Source of the DNA: Heliocidaris erythrogramma
Lineage: Eukaryota > Echinodermata > Echinoidea > Camarodonta > Echinometridae
NCBI GenBank assembly: GCA_025617745.1
Contig: CM046853.1
Location: forward strand, 11,362,974 to 11,426,973
Direction: 5' to 3'
DNA: 64,000 bases
Within the stretch, counting starts at the first letter, position 1, and each line of letters opens with the position of its first letter. The translations under genes and the position numbers were made by a program. This document shows positions 34,247 through 45,485 of this stretch, one piece after another. The notes under the pieces were generated by a model. The model was not told the origin of the DNA. It did no database searches and saw nothing but the letters and a program-made list of their open reading frames with translations.

Positions 34247-36362
34247 AAAGGGGTTATTGTTCTGAGGTGTGTTTAAACCAATTAATAATCCCAGGGAAGG
34301 ATATACTAGGGGACTGACTTGTTTGTAATCAGTAACTTCTATACCAAAGCTTGGCTATTGGAAGTATCTCATCTAACTTTTAACATGATATTACAAAACT
34401 GCATTTATGCATATTTGACTCTTACATTCACACTGAATGTCTCTTGTCATGATAGTAAACAAATTTAACAATCATATTTTATAATTACTATGATTATTAT
34501 AATTATCATGATAATCATTCAATATATAGTAGGCGAGCGATCAAGGCGAGCGAGTGACTGTCATCGTTGAGATGAAATTATGAATAATTATATTCATACA
34601 GCAGCTGCCCTCAGTTTTGATTCTTACATTATTTATTGTAATCAAACACGCGAAGGGCATAGTCATTATCAGACTAAATAAAGTGCATAATTATCATAAA
34701 AGCGAGCGATTTTGAAGCATCGTTTGAGAATGAATATCTTCGACGGCCTCTTCTACTATCTTAATTCGTCCATTGTGATTTAAAGTGCCACGTGGTTAGG
34801 GTAGTAGAGTGATTTCAACGGTCAGAGAAAGTTGCTTAAATATCATCAGAATTATTTAGAACGGTGATTGGAGTAGGATGCTCTATCACGCTACATTTAT
34901 TTTAGCCTGGTGGACAAAATCATCCCCGAAAACACATGTGGTGAGGCGTTTTGCGGAGAAAAAGCAAACAAACAAACAAAAAAATATTTATACATAGAAT
35001 GATTGGCCACAATCAACATCGAAAACAGTAGATGCTTAAGTGTGTAACCATTATTTCACTTAAGATATTTGACTGGAATTTTGACCTTCAGTGGAACACG
35101 CATCTAAAAACGTCATTTTAAGAAATTGCTATTACATTTTCATATATGATTTGACTAATTTGACTCTGAATATAATGCAGGTTGATTGTTTTTTATGCCA
35201 GGTCACTGTCTTGATATTACATGTCAAGTTTCATGCCATTTCTATTTAGCTTCAAAATTATGACTGTGAATGCATATCCAAAGCGATGTGACCTGACCCC
35301 ATTCCACCCTGCATGGGCGTTTAGCATCATATGTCTGCTCTAAACACGTCTTTCCCCGTTGTTGATATAAAACATAATATCTATAAACTTTTCAGCATAT
35401 CGAGCTATTTATGAAAATCAGACAAATAGGAAAACTTTTCTGTTACATTGTTATCACGAATGTGTCGTGAAAAATAGTTTTAAAAAAACGTAGACTATAT
35501 AGACGAATTATTTCTGCTGTGATTGTGTGAAATGCAATTATTATTTTGTAATCATCTTTCTCGGCAGCTGTAATAAATTATGCTCTTGTTTCACTATCAT
35601 AATAAAAAATGATATATTCTAGTTATCTTTGTCCTCACCAAGTTTATGCATGATTTATTGTGACGTTCAGTATACATGAATCCGCCGCTGTTGGTGTCAC
35701 TGTTGGGTACTCTGAATGCTAGAATAGAATAGAATAGAATTATTCTATTCACTCTAATTTTTTTCGGAGATGGTGGTGCGGGACTATGGCGCTTGTCAAG
35801 TTTTTTTTATCACAAGATAGATTAACGCAAAGTCAGCTGTTACCTAGGAAATTAAATTGTAGAAAATTAAGAAAATTAAAAGAAACAAATATCATTTAAC
35901 AGGGGAAAGATACTAATTTTATTCTTAAATATATTTTTCATACATTCACATTAACCCTATAACGCTGTCATTAATTATACAGACATTTCCAGAACTGAGA
36001 TATGACGAAAGAAATTTTGAATCATGGTTCATTTTGTCATTTTTCATCTTGATCATATTTTTTTAAATTTCCACTTCCACATTTATTTTCATTTGAACGT
36101 GTCCTAGAACGACTGCAAAGAATCATCCCACTATTGAACCATACAACTTTTTTACAGCACAATTCAGTGTGTGAGTCATGTAATAGTTTTCATCACCGTC
36201 ATACATAATTATATCATCAGTATTGTGCAGAAAGTGTGCGTAATAATATGTCTGTCTGTCTGTGATAATTACCTTTGCGTAAAGTCACTGAAACCCCTTC
36301 ATAATGTGAATTCACATTTTTCTTGACAAAAAGCTAATATATCATGAAATCATGGTCTGACG

Positions 36363-36645
36363 CAGGGGCGGGGGGGGGGGGGGGGCACACAAATGCAGGT
36401 TTGTCAACTGTTGGAAATGGAGACCCGTATTTTTTGGTCTCACCAGCTCTTCAAATCTCGCTCAGTGGGGGGGGGGGGGGTTATGGGGTCCAGTTTTCCT
36501 CCATAATTCTCAGACAAGCAAAAAAAAAATCATTCTAAAAAAGGGGGCACAATCGAAAAAAAGGGCAGATCCTATATGGTCAAAACGCATAGTTTTCTCC
36601 CAAAGGAGGGGGGGCACGGGCCGGATGTGCGCCCCCCTACATCCG
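36363..36645 (-). mobile_element. hAT-type MITE with G-runs, minus orientation
   Basis: It starts CAGGGGCGGGGG after the flank GTCTGACG (36355-36362) and ends before GTCTGATG (36646-36653), an 8-bp duplication with one difference. Internal blocks (ggggtccagttttcctccat, aattctcagacaagcaaaa, ggggcacgggccggatgtg) match, inverted, those of 49274-49619 and 57906-58259. The right terminus is degraded. It is non-coding. Confidence 0.7.
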
Positions 36646-36762
36646 GTCTGATGTTACACCTCGCTTCATTTTAGAGGCTCATTACATTGGATAGCGTTAT
36701 TTAATAGAGCTCAGCTATGCTGTAATCTTAATGATATCCATTCAACTCCCCTCCTGATTATA

Positions 36763-38932
36763 CAGTGCGTCCCAATAAAAAGAAACCTGAGTTGTCAGTT
36801 ATTTTCCCAGTAAAATAGAACAATTCATGTCATATAATATATATCATCATAGAGTTTAGCTCTTCCTCTTTCTTTTGACACCTAATATGACACTTAAAGT
36901 TTATGCATTGATGAGCAAGGAGAGTTTAAAATTTAAATGTCAAAATCAAGTTGCACAGAATAAGTGGTCAAGATTGGAAAGGATGCAGCAACATTGGTTA
37001 ACAAAGGGAGGGCTCAGCAATTCTTTGGTGTTCTTTTTTATGTTTCTTTCACCAAATTTCTCAATGAGAATGAATACGGTTTTAAGCACAAGCTTTTCAC
37101 TTGCAGACCATGCAGCTAACAACACAGCAAAGAGTTTTCCTAGTAACCAAATGGAACCGCACTGGAAGCCTTCAAGAAGTTGCCCAAGCTTTCCGTCGTC
37201 GGTTTCCTGATCGGAATATTCCGTCAAAGTCAACGATCTGGAAGAACGTTCGAAAATACCAGAATGAAGGTACAATTTTGAATCTCAACAAAGGCCTATC
37301 TGGGAGGCCAAGGTCAGTCCGAACAGAGGACAACATTGCCGCAGTTCAGCAGGAAGTAGCTGCAAATCCCCATGTCTCGACGAGAAGAAACGGACTTGGC
37401 ATGTCAATGTCTTCCTACCACAGGATCATCCGACTGGACGCGTGCAATGGTATCCTTACAGGATATATTCGGCAACAACTACTAGAAGCAGACATGCACA
37501 GACGACTCCGTTATTCCCAGTGATTGCTGGATCGTGGCCCAAGGTTTGTTAAAAACCTCATCATTGGAGATGAAGCGTCCTTCTTCATGAACGGCAAGGT
37601 CAATAACCACAACTTCCGGCAGTATGCTCCAATCCACAACCCACCACCGTTCCACTACGATGTCAACATCAGTCGCGTGAAGGTTTCCGTCTGGGTAGGA
37701 CTCTGTGGTAATGGATCGTTGATCGGACCCTTCTTCTTCAACGGAAATCTCGATGGAGAACGCTACCTACATCTTATCAACGAAAACATCGTTCTAGAAC
37801 TTGATCAACACTTCGTTCGCCAGCCTGATGGGAGCTTCGAAAGAGTCTGGTGGGTACAAGATGGAGCACCGCCTCATCAAAGTTTAGTCGTCAGGGAGAG
37901 ACTGCAGGAACTCTTCAACAACAGAGTCATTGCGTTGAATCATGATGTCGAATGGCCTCCCAGGTCACCAGATCTCACCCCGTGTGACTTCTTTCTTTGG
38001 GGCTTTCTGAAGAGTAGGGTCTACACCTCCCCACCACGAGACACTAATGACCTGTGTAACAGCATCGTGAGAGAGTGTGATGCACTAGTACTGCGGCACC
38101 AAGAACCCGTGATTCGCCAGGCAGTAGGAGCCATGAGGGGCAGAGCACAGGTGTGCGTGGACAGGCATGGTGGACATGTTGAGGGACGTTGGGGATAGAG
38201 TTACACGGTCCAAGATTTATGAGTTGCTCTTGTAAAGGATGAAATAAAAAGAAATAAAACTTAGTTTCATCGTTTGTTTGTGTGTCGTTATTCGGTGTCA
38301 CAATTAGGCGTCACAATTCTTTTCAGTGGAAAACAAGAGAAGACAGCAAGTTGAGATATGCATGAGATTTTGACTGAAATGAAATAAGAAGGTTGAAATG
38401 AATTGAAGATAACTTAGTTAGAGAATGTTAAGGATTGAACGGAAATCGGGAATGAAAAATGGGGATGCATGGAGACTGTGAAAATGAAAAAAGCGAAAAG
38501 ATGCAAATAGCCAGAAATGATTCATAAAGTGAAACAAAATGTATCACATTAAAAGCAAGGAGTGAGCGAAAAGGGGAAATGAAAAGAAAAACCTGAATTA
38601 ACATGAAAACTGTAACAGAAACAGAAAACCAAACACAAGAAAGAAGATACTGAAGACAAAACAGAAAACGTGATAACTACATGACGGGAATTGAAAACAT
38701 ACTCGAATAATCTGCATTAAAACGTTCGCACCAATATTCTGTGCAAATCGATTCTTACATTAAGCTGGTAAAATTGTTCCAAGTCGGTCAAGCATAAACA
38801 AATCTTCGTGTATTTGGTATCACATAAAAGAAGAGACTTTATTCTTACTAAAAGTGTCCATGTTTTATTCCAATCCTATTTCATTATCAAGATATCTATC
38901 TCCAAAAACGGGTTTCCTTTTTGGACGCACTG
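36763..38932 (+). mobile_element. Tc1/mariner-type transposon, 2.17 kb
   Basis: TA flanks at 36761-36762 and 38933-38934. The left end CAGTGCGTCCCAATAAAAAG and the reverse complement of the right end CAGTGCGTCCAAAAAGGAAA share the first 12 bases. They realign with a 2-3 base gap and continue into GAAACC. It contains one transposase reading frame broken by a single stop (37101-38198), followed by about 700 bp of A-rich non-coding sequence. Both ends and the target duplication are present, so this is a full-length copy. Confidence 0.88.
37101..38198 (+). pseudogene. Mariner-type transposase (DUF4817 and DDE class) with one stop
   Basis: Residues 1-140 carry a helix-turn-helix region (QQRVFLVTKWNRTGSLQEVA, RRRFPDRNIPSKSTIWKNVR, GLSGRPRSVRTEDNIAAV), matching the DUF4817 type of transposase N-terminus. 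A TGA at 37521-37523 interrupts the frame, which then continues for 225 residues with IIGDEASFF, VWWVQDGAPPH and WPPRSPDLTPCDFFLWG. These are the three catalytic acidic positions. By count, 36 residues separate the second and third aspartates, unlike the 34 of classic mariner. Family relatives usually have an aromatic residue where the stop falls. The total is about 365 residues, a normal length. Confidence 0.88.
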
Positions 38933-40146
38933 TATATAGCGCGGCTTTAATTTGTTCTGCTTACAGTATAATTTGGTAATATGCCCAGTGCCCCCAACAA
39001 ATTATTGGTCAGCTGGGGTTCCCCCGTGAATCATGTTTTAAAGTGGAAAAATGTGATAAGTTGATCCTTAGTAGTACTGTAACTTTAAATATACAGCTCT
39101 GTAAGTGCATTAGAATGTTACATTTTCAATATGTCAGACTGATTTCAGTGACCCTCTGAAAAAAACCAACACCTAGCTGACCCCTTTTGTAGCTAAAACG
39201 GCGTCGGGTAAGTTATATCTATTATGTTTAAACTCACTTTTGATTATCACAACATAAAATAAATCCAACCAAGGGTAGGGTCAGTGAGAGCCCCCCAATG
39301 CATGCAAGCCCATATGAAGAACAAAAATCAGTAGCATTAAATTACCCTTTCCCTGAAAGAAGCTCAGTTGTTCATGTCACCATATTATCAATGATATTAT
39401 TCCCAGTTCGAAATGCAAAATCAAAAAGACTAATTAAATAAGATAAAGATCACTCAATGAAGAAATTAAATGACCTAATAATTCACAATGTTTTCTTTAT
39501 ATAACAATAACGAAGTTATTTTTTTGAAAGTATATTCACTATAATTAAACAAACTTACGTTTACAATTGAATTTCTGTAAGTTACATTCCCGTTGTTTTT
39601 AAGTATTGGTAACCATTGCTATATTTCCTTATGATCTTTACTTGTACATGTACTGTATATCTATTTGGTCGTCCATCGTTTCTTATATTATTTAATTACG
39701 TTTTCCTTTCGGTGGCTATTTATAAAGGCGGTACAAAAGAGAACATGATTCTGAAAAGAATGCATAAGTACAAAACTCAGTGGTTGAGAAGCTAACTAAA
39801 GGAAGTCGATAATCTGAAATCTCTTTTCAAGATTTTTAAGAACTGTTGTCCTTGAAGTTAAAGCTCTGTTTGTAGCACGGTTTATTGTTATACTCTCCGT
39901 TTTGCACCTGCATTTTTAAGGCTATAAAGTTGAGGGCTTTCATATTTGAATTCGTTTTGGTTTATTCTTACGTAATACGTCGTGGTTTGCACCCACTCAA
40001 CAATAAGTGCTGACCCTTACACTTGGTCAGCTATATACGTAATATATTATTTGAGTGCATTTTATTTTTAACCCCCATATGCTTATGATAAGCATTTCGA
40101 AGTGGGAATTGTTTTCTTAGATCTTCCATTGTATATAGTGCTTCAG

Positions 40147-41048
40147 ATTTCAGATTTAGATTTTATTTCATTACACTTTCATTTTCCAAAGTACATGCAT
40201 ATAACAATATGTACATGTATTATGCAATCAACAATATTGACAACACAACTTAGTGCAGAAACGTTTTTGATCATTACAAGCAAAATAATGTGCGTTAAAG
40301 TTTGAGTTGTAAGAAAAAAGTAACAGTAATGAAGACTACATTAGATTAATTTTATGAAAATGATAATGAAAACAGAGACCAGCATAGAAGCATAGCTTGT
40401 AGAAGCACTGATCCCTGGCAAAAGATAAATCATGAATATAGTACATAAGAAACTAGACTGGGCAACCATGCATAAAATGCCCAATAAAAGGAGAAAAGAA
40501 GAAGACGGATACATGGCTATGGAAAGCAAACAAATCATAAGCATAACACACTTTCCATCGAAGAGAAAGCATTGAAAAATAATAAAGCTGGGAATAGTAA
40601 CAGTGGAAAGGAGTAAATTTTACAAAAACAGAAGAAGGACAAAGTGACAGGGGGTGAGGAAGGGGGGAGGGGCAGGATCTGGAAGGTTTCATTTAATCTA
40701 TAGATTTTGCTACACAGGTAAACAAGAATCACCATTGAGGGATCAACGTTCATAAAAAGCAATAAGTGATTTTCTCAATTTACGTTTGAGTGTACTCAAA
40801 CTTATACTGTCTCGTATATTTAAAGGGAGGGAATTCCAAAATTTAGGAGCTGTATATGAAAAAGTATTCTGGGTTAATTCTGTACGAGTTCTTGACAAGT
40901 GATATAGATTGATTTGTCTGGTGGGGTAATGATGGATCTCATTTTTTGCTGTAAATATATTATTGAAGACAGTGGGCAATTCATGATTATGATACTGAAA
41001 CATAAGTACAGCAAGATTGAGGCGGTAAATATAAATTTTTAGTACATT
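40147..41048 (-). mobile_element. 5'-truncated CR1/L2-type LINE
   Basis: On the minus strand 41048-40743 encodes NVLKIYIYRLNLAVLMFQY, HYPTRQINLYHLSRTRTELT, YTAPKFWNSLPLNIRDSISL and STLKRKLRKSLIAFYER, the end of a LINE ORF2. A 3' UTR follows to about 40147, ending in a TCTGAAATCTGAAG-type tail. It lacks everything upstream of the RT C-terminal region. Confidence 0.8.
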
Positions 41049-41402
41049 ATTAGAGTGAAAAAGACCATCAGTGTGGTGGCGATAATCCTTACTATAATTT
41101 GGCTAATGTCTGTCTGTCCGTCCGTTTGTCTGAAATCACTTTTCTCCGTGATTTTCCGCTCAATCGAGCTGGGTTTTTTTTTAAACGTGGTTAAATTGTT
41201 CCCAGATTGTCCTGAGGGGGGTGGTTTGTGGTATTTTGGTCGTATTATTTAAAGTTTTTTTTACAATTCGTAACTTCCTTTGGCAGGCCCCCGGTAAAGC
41301 TTCGAAGTTGCCAGTCCTTTCGACCTTTTTCGGATCAGCGAAATTACATAGGCATAGATAGCTTCACGTTACGCTGCGCTTGCACCGTACCCGGGGGTTG
41401 TA

Positions 41403-41470
41403 CATGTAACAATTCAATTCAGGACTTTATTTCAGACTCATCTGCACACGACAGAGGTCCATAGACAAGT
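41403..41470 (-). mobile_element. LINE 3' terminal fragment
   Basis: On the minus strand it reads gacctctgtcgtgtgcagat, gagtctgaaataaagtcctg, aattgaattg: a short LINE 3' terminus with the GAATT-type tail also seen at 20292. Confidence 0.55.
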
Positions 41471-41508
41471 TTGACAAGAATATGGTGAGGAATTAACGTT
41501 AGATTTTA

Positions 41509-42045
41509 TCTGAAAATTGTTCAACATTCAGAAATTGCTGGTTCTAATGAATATCCCGCCTGAATCTAGAACTAAAGTACAACTAACTAGCACCTGAATT
41601 TCAGTCACATCGGACATCGGGAACGGCTCTATTTCGGCTTCGATATCGAGTGGGTGGGGGGGGGTATATGGGGTCCAGTTTCCTCCATAATTCTCTGACA
41701 AGCAAAAGAATACATCTACATGGCATGGTTGTACTAATCTGAAAATAGTTCAACATTCAGAAATTGCCGGTTCTAATGAACATCCCGCCTGAATTTGGAA
41801 CTAAAGTACGCACCTGAATGTCACATCGGACATCGGGAACGGGTCTATTATGGCTTCGATATCGAGTGGGTGGGGGGTATATGGGGTCCAGTTTTCCTCC
41901 ATAATTCTCTGAGAAGCAAAAAAAGAAAAGAAAAAAGAAAGGTTTTCGTTCTAAAGGGGAGGGGGGCACAATGCAGATTTTTCTTCCAAAGTGGGGGGGG
42001 GGGGCGCACGGGCCGGATGTGCCCCCCTAAATCCGCCACTGATCT
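41509..42045. repeat. Tandem duplication including a hAT-type MITE piece
   Basis: About 41509-41706 (gttcaacattcagaaattgc, cccgcctgaat, cacatcggacatcgggaacg, atggggtccagtttcctcc) is repeated at about 41746-41925 with roughly 10% change. The second copy continues into a minus-orientation piece of the G-run MITE family (41870-42043), ending gtgcccccctaaatccgcca, ctg. The duplication therefore copied a MITE already in place. Confidence 0.7.
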
Positions 42046-42990
42046 AACATCGACCTGTCAATATTGTTATTTATTTGAATGGAAACTGAATAAGTGAAGA
42101 TGCCATAGTTCCATAGAGTTCCATAAGATATACATTTTTCAGTGTATGTTCTAAGATTTTCATCAATTCGTTCAATGCATAACTACTTAACCCTTTGAGT
42201 GCGAGCCCGCGCACAGCGATTGTTCTCCCTGTGACGGAGCCATTTCGGTTACATTGCCGGTAATGGGAAATTTGGAGGTACTTTCTACTTTGATTGCTCA
42301 TTGTACCTCACTCGGTCATTTTCGTAATTTTTAGTAAATGTAAACATGAAAGGTCAGACTTTTCTCCATCTAAAAATATAAGTTTTGTTTATCGAAACAA
42401 AAAATAAGGTTTGTTATTTTACAGGGGAAAAGCCGTCTTATTTTGTTGAAGCTTTGCTTCCTTCCTTTTCAGTACACTTACAATACAAATTGCGTAAACG
42501 CCGTCGCAAACGCGGTTAGATCAAGGTCTGTGATAACTCCTTGGTTTGATCGATATACCCCATTCATTGGCCCCCATTGTCGTCTGCTAATGCTCGGGCG
42601 ATTATCTGCCAAGTCATGCATTGCGCCCCGCATTTTACACGTATTTCCGACTCATTTTGTAGTCGTATTCTGACCAGCATTGTGACATTATCACTCTAAA
42701 TGCTTTCTATATCACATGTATCAGGGAACTGTTTTTTCAGATGAACATTATTTATTCAATAAGACAAAAATAATCCTATTTACTTTCGAATACATTTCTC
42801 ATGATTTGTCATAACTATTTGTTTTATTTCTCCCGCTTCATTCGTTTATTTCTCTATCTATCCATCTCTCTTTCAACGCTTTTTCCCTATGTAGTTGTTT
42901 TATCAATAAAACAATTTATTAAAATCATGTACACATATGTGATTTGTTTTGTTTGTAATGGGAAAAAGCTAAATGAAAGAGCTAAATGAC

Positions 42991-43452
42991 AGTGAGTGGA
43001 ACAAACTCATCAGGAAGTTCGTGCAATTAAAACTTTGTTTCAGTGCGTTTTATTTCCGCATTGCATGCAATTTTTATTATAAAAGGATGTGGCTATTTAT
43101 CAGAGTTTGATCGATTTGAAAATAAAGAGAACATCAGAAAGGAGCATAATATCGAGAGTGTAGTAATTGTATGTTTCGAGGAAAATGTGCATACACTGTG
43201 TGCGGGCGTGCCAGAATCCAATGACCGGGGTAATAATATACATTGTATATCTAGCGAGTGAGTGGAACAAACTCATCAGGAAGTTCGTGCAATTAAAATT
43301 TTGTTTCAGTGCGTTTTATTTCCGTATTGCATACAATTTTTATTATAAAAGGATGTGGCTATTTATCAGAGTTTGATCGATTTGAAAATAAAGAGAACAT
43401 CAGAAAGGAGCATGATATCGAGAGTGTAGTAATTGTACGTTTCGAGGAAAAT
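42991..43452. repeat. Direct repeat, 196 bp at 266-bp spacing
   Basis: 42991-43186 and 43257-43452 differ at about five positions (roughly 97% identical). The blocks include gagtggaacaaactcatcag and aggatgtggctatttatcag. The 70-bp spacer is unique. Open frames in both copies are short and unrelated to any family I know. Confidence 0.9.
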
Positions 43453-43547
43453 ATTGAAACAGAAAGACAAGAGTTGAGTTGGATAATGACAAGAATCATA
43501 AACAAACTAAAACGATAAAGAAATATGTTTTTAAAAAATAACAGCGA

Positions 43548-43570
43548 TGGGGGGGGGGGGGGGGGGGGGG
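43548..43570. repeat. Poly-G tract
   Basis: A run of about 21-22 G, close to a second C-run at 43634-43642. Confidence 0.9.
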
Positions 43571-44193
43571 AATGACAACAATGACGATCGGCGATCCCGA
43601 TAGTATAGCAATCAATGATGGTAATTTCTAGTCGCCCCCCCCTTCCCTGGCCGTGACAAGAAATTGATGATGACAATATATCATGTCAGGACGGTTAATA
43701 AACACATTTATGTTAGAAAAAGAAAACGTGTGAGTTTTAAGTTTATTGTAATGTAGGCTTACAGCCAAGTTAATTACCAAATCAATATATAGTGATGTTG
43801 CAATATCTGCAATAACAGCCCGCCTTCCCCCTTATTATTATTATTATTATTATTTTTTTTGTTTTACAGCAGATGACGGAATCGGGAATAAAATAAAGAT
43901 GCATGAAATTAAAGCTTTCAAAGTATGCAATATTATGGTTATCCTTTTGACACAAATCCCAGTCATCAGGATAACCATTTAACGGGCTGTACTGTGAATT
44001 TCAAAATGAGCATTAATAATTGGGTTCCCGTAATTCTTGGGGTTGTAGTTTTAGCATGGCAGCGCATGTTTGCAGTTCATTCTTGTATACATGTATTCAG
44101 TACGTAGGTCGACCTACGTATACTTCCTCTTCTTTCAAAATGATAATCCTTGTTAGTAGTCCACGGAACTGAGAAAGCGTTTCATTTTGAAAA

Positions 44194-44523
44194 GGTTCAT
44201 TGAAATTCATGAATGAAGCGCTGGATTTGCCAATTTCAATTGATATAATCCTTGACCAAGCTCCTTTTATTTTATTTTATTTTATTTTATTAACTTGGGT
44301 TTTAGAAAAGAGTGAATGGTTCATTCATCAATGAAGCGCTGAATTGGCCAATTTAAATTTCAATAACCCTTGACCAAGCTCTTTTTATTTTATTTTATGA
44401 ACTTGGATTTCGGAAAGAGTTGAATGGTTCATTCATGAATGAAGGGCTGAATTGGCCAATTTCAATTGATACAATCCTTGAGCAAGCTCCTTTTATTTTA
44501 TCTTATGAATTTGGATTATAAGG
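44194..44523. repeat. Three-copy tandem repeat (about 108-124 bp units)
   Basis: Copies start at 44194, 44318 and 44426. Each contains ggttcatt, atgaatgaagcgctgaattg, gccaatttcaattgat, cttgaccaagctcc and a (TTTTA)n stretch. The first copy has an expanded (TTTTA)n. The copies are roughly 85-90% alike. Confidence 0.85.
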
Positions 44524-45149
44524 AGCAACGTCAAGTTATCAAAGCACATGATCATGTTTGGAACAGGGAGGCAATTTCTTGTCATTGACCGGGATGGATT
44601 GGAGGCGGAGGGACTCTCTCTCTCTCTCTGGCTCTCTCTTCCATAGCTCTCATCTAGTACTTTCCTAAAAACATTAAAATATAAATACATTTAAAAAAAT
44701 CAATAAACAACCAATCAAAGGTAGTATATGATGGGTGCACAGCAATTTAATTCCTACGAGAAACAACAAATCATGTGCTTATTTCAAATCAGTTGATGAA
44801 AAATGCCTTAGATAAAAAATAAATAAGTAAACAACGTCAGGATCGAAGTCGGGAGTGTAAATGTAGTGAATACGCACATAACGTAGCTGTAGCTTTTTGT
44901 CAAGATCGATCGGCGCTTTGAACGCTATATCACGTGATCGGAGCTCTAGACTATGGAAATAACATGATCGAAGCGGACGCGTACGCATACGTCTGTATGT
45001 ATACAAGATTTACGATCCCAAACAAGAATTTCGGGTAAAATTGAAACGAAATCCTATTTTTCTCAATTTTTAGCATAAATTTTAGCGCATAAGAGCGGAT
45101 AGTTAGCTGGAAAACTTTGTCAACATATTAGGCATAAATCTCGGCTTCT

Positions 45150-45215
45150 GTAGAAGCCCTCCGTCACAGACTGAGCACCTCGCTCGGCTTCTGTAGAAGC
45201 CCGTCGTCTCCAAAG
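45150..45215. repeat. Two copies of the palindrome GGCTTCTGTAGAAGCC
   Basis: The 16-bp perfect palindrome occurs at about 45142-45157 and 45185-45200, within the right end of the candidate TTAA element. It could form small cruciforms. Confidence 0.8.
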
Positions 45216-45295
45216 GGTTAACCTACCAGGGGAAAACATGCCAGTGGAAGCCCTCCAAATCTATCACTTTTCATTACAGCTGCTAACCCCCACCC

Positions 45296-45485
45296 CCTCT
45301 CTCTCTCTTTCTCCTGTATTCTTTATCATTTCTATCCCCCTGCATGTTTTTTTTTCTCTCTCTCTCAATTTCCCACTGGCTGTTTCTCACCCTCTCGTAT
45401 ATTTCCACTGTTTCTCTCTCTCTAACTCATTTTCCCCACACTGTTTCCCACTGTATCACTCTCTCTCTCTCTCTCTCTCTCGCTT
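45296..45485. repeat. CT-rich simple sequence
   Basis: Blocks of (CT)n separated by short unique pieces. The open frames here (Ser/Leu-rich) are products of the simple sequence. Confidence 0.8.

Larger units (their letters stand above)
42191..45217. mobile_element. Possible 3.0-kb TTAA-flanked element
   Basis: TTAA at 42187-42190 is followed by CCCTTTGAGTGCGAG. On the other side AGGGTTAA ends at 45221, and its reverse complement starts CCCTTTGGAGACGAC. Both ends carry TGTGACGGAG a few dozen bases inside (about 42231 left, about 45160 right). The inverted similarity is short beyond these blocks, so they could instead be two separate small elements of one family. The interior holds tandem duplications but no transposase. 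Confidence 0.4.
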
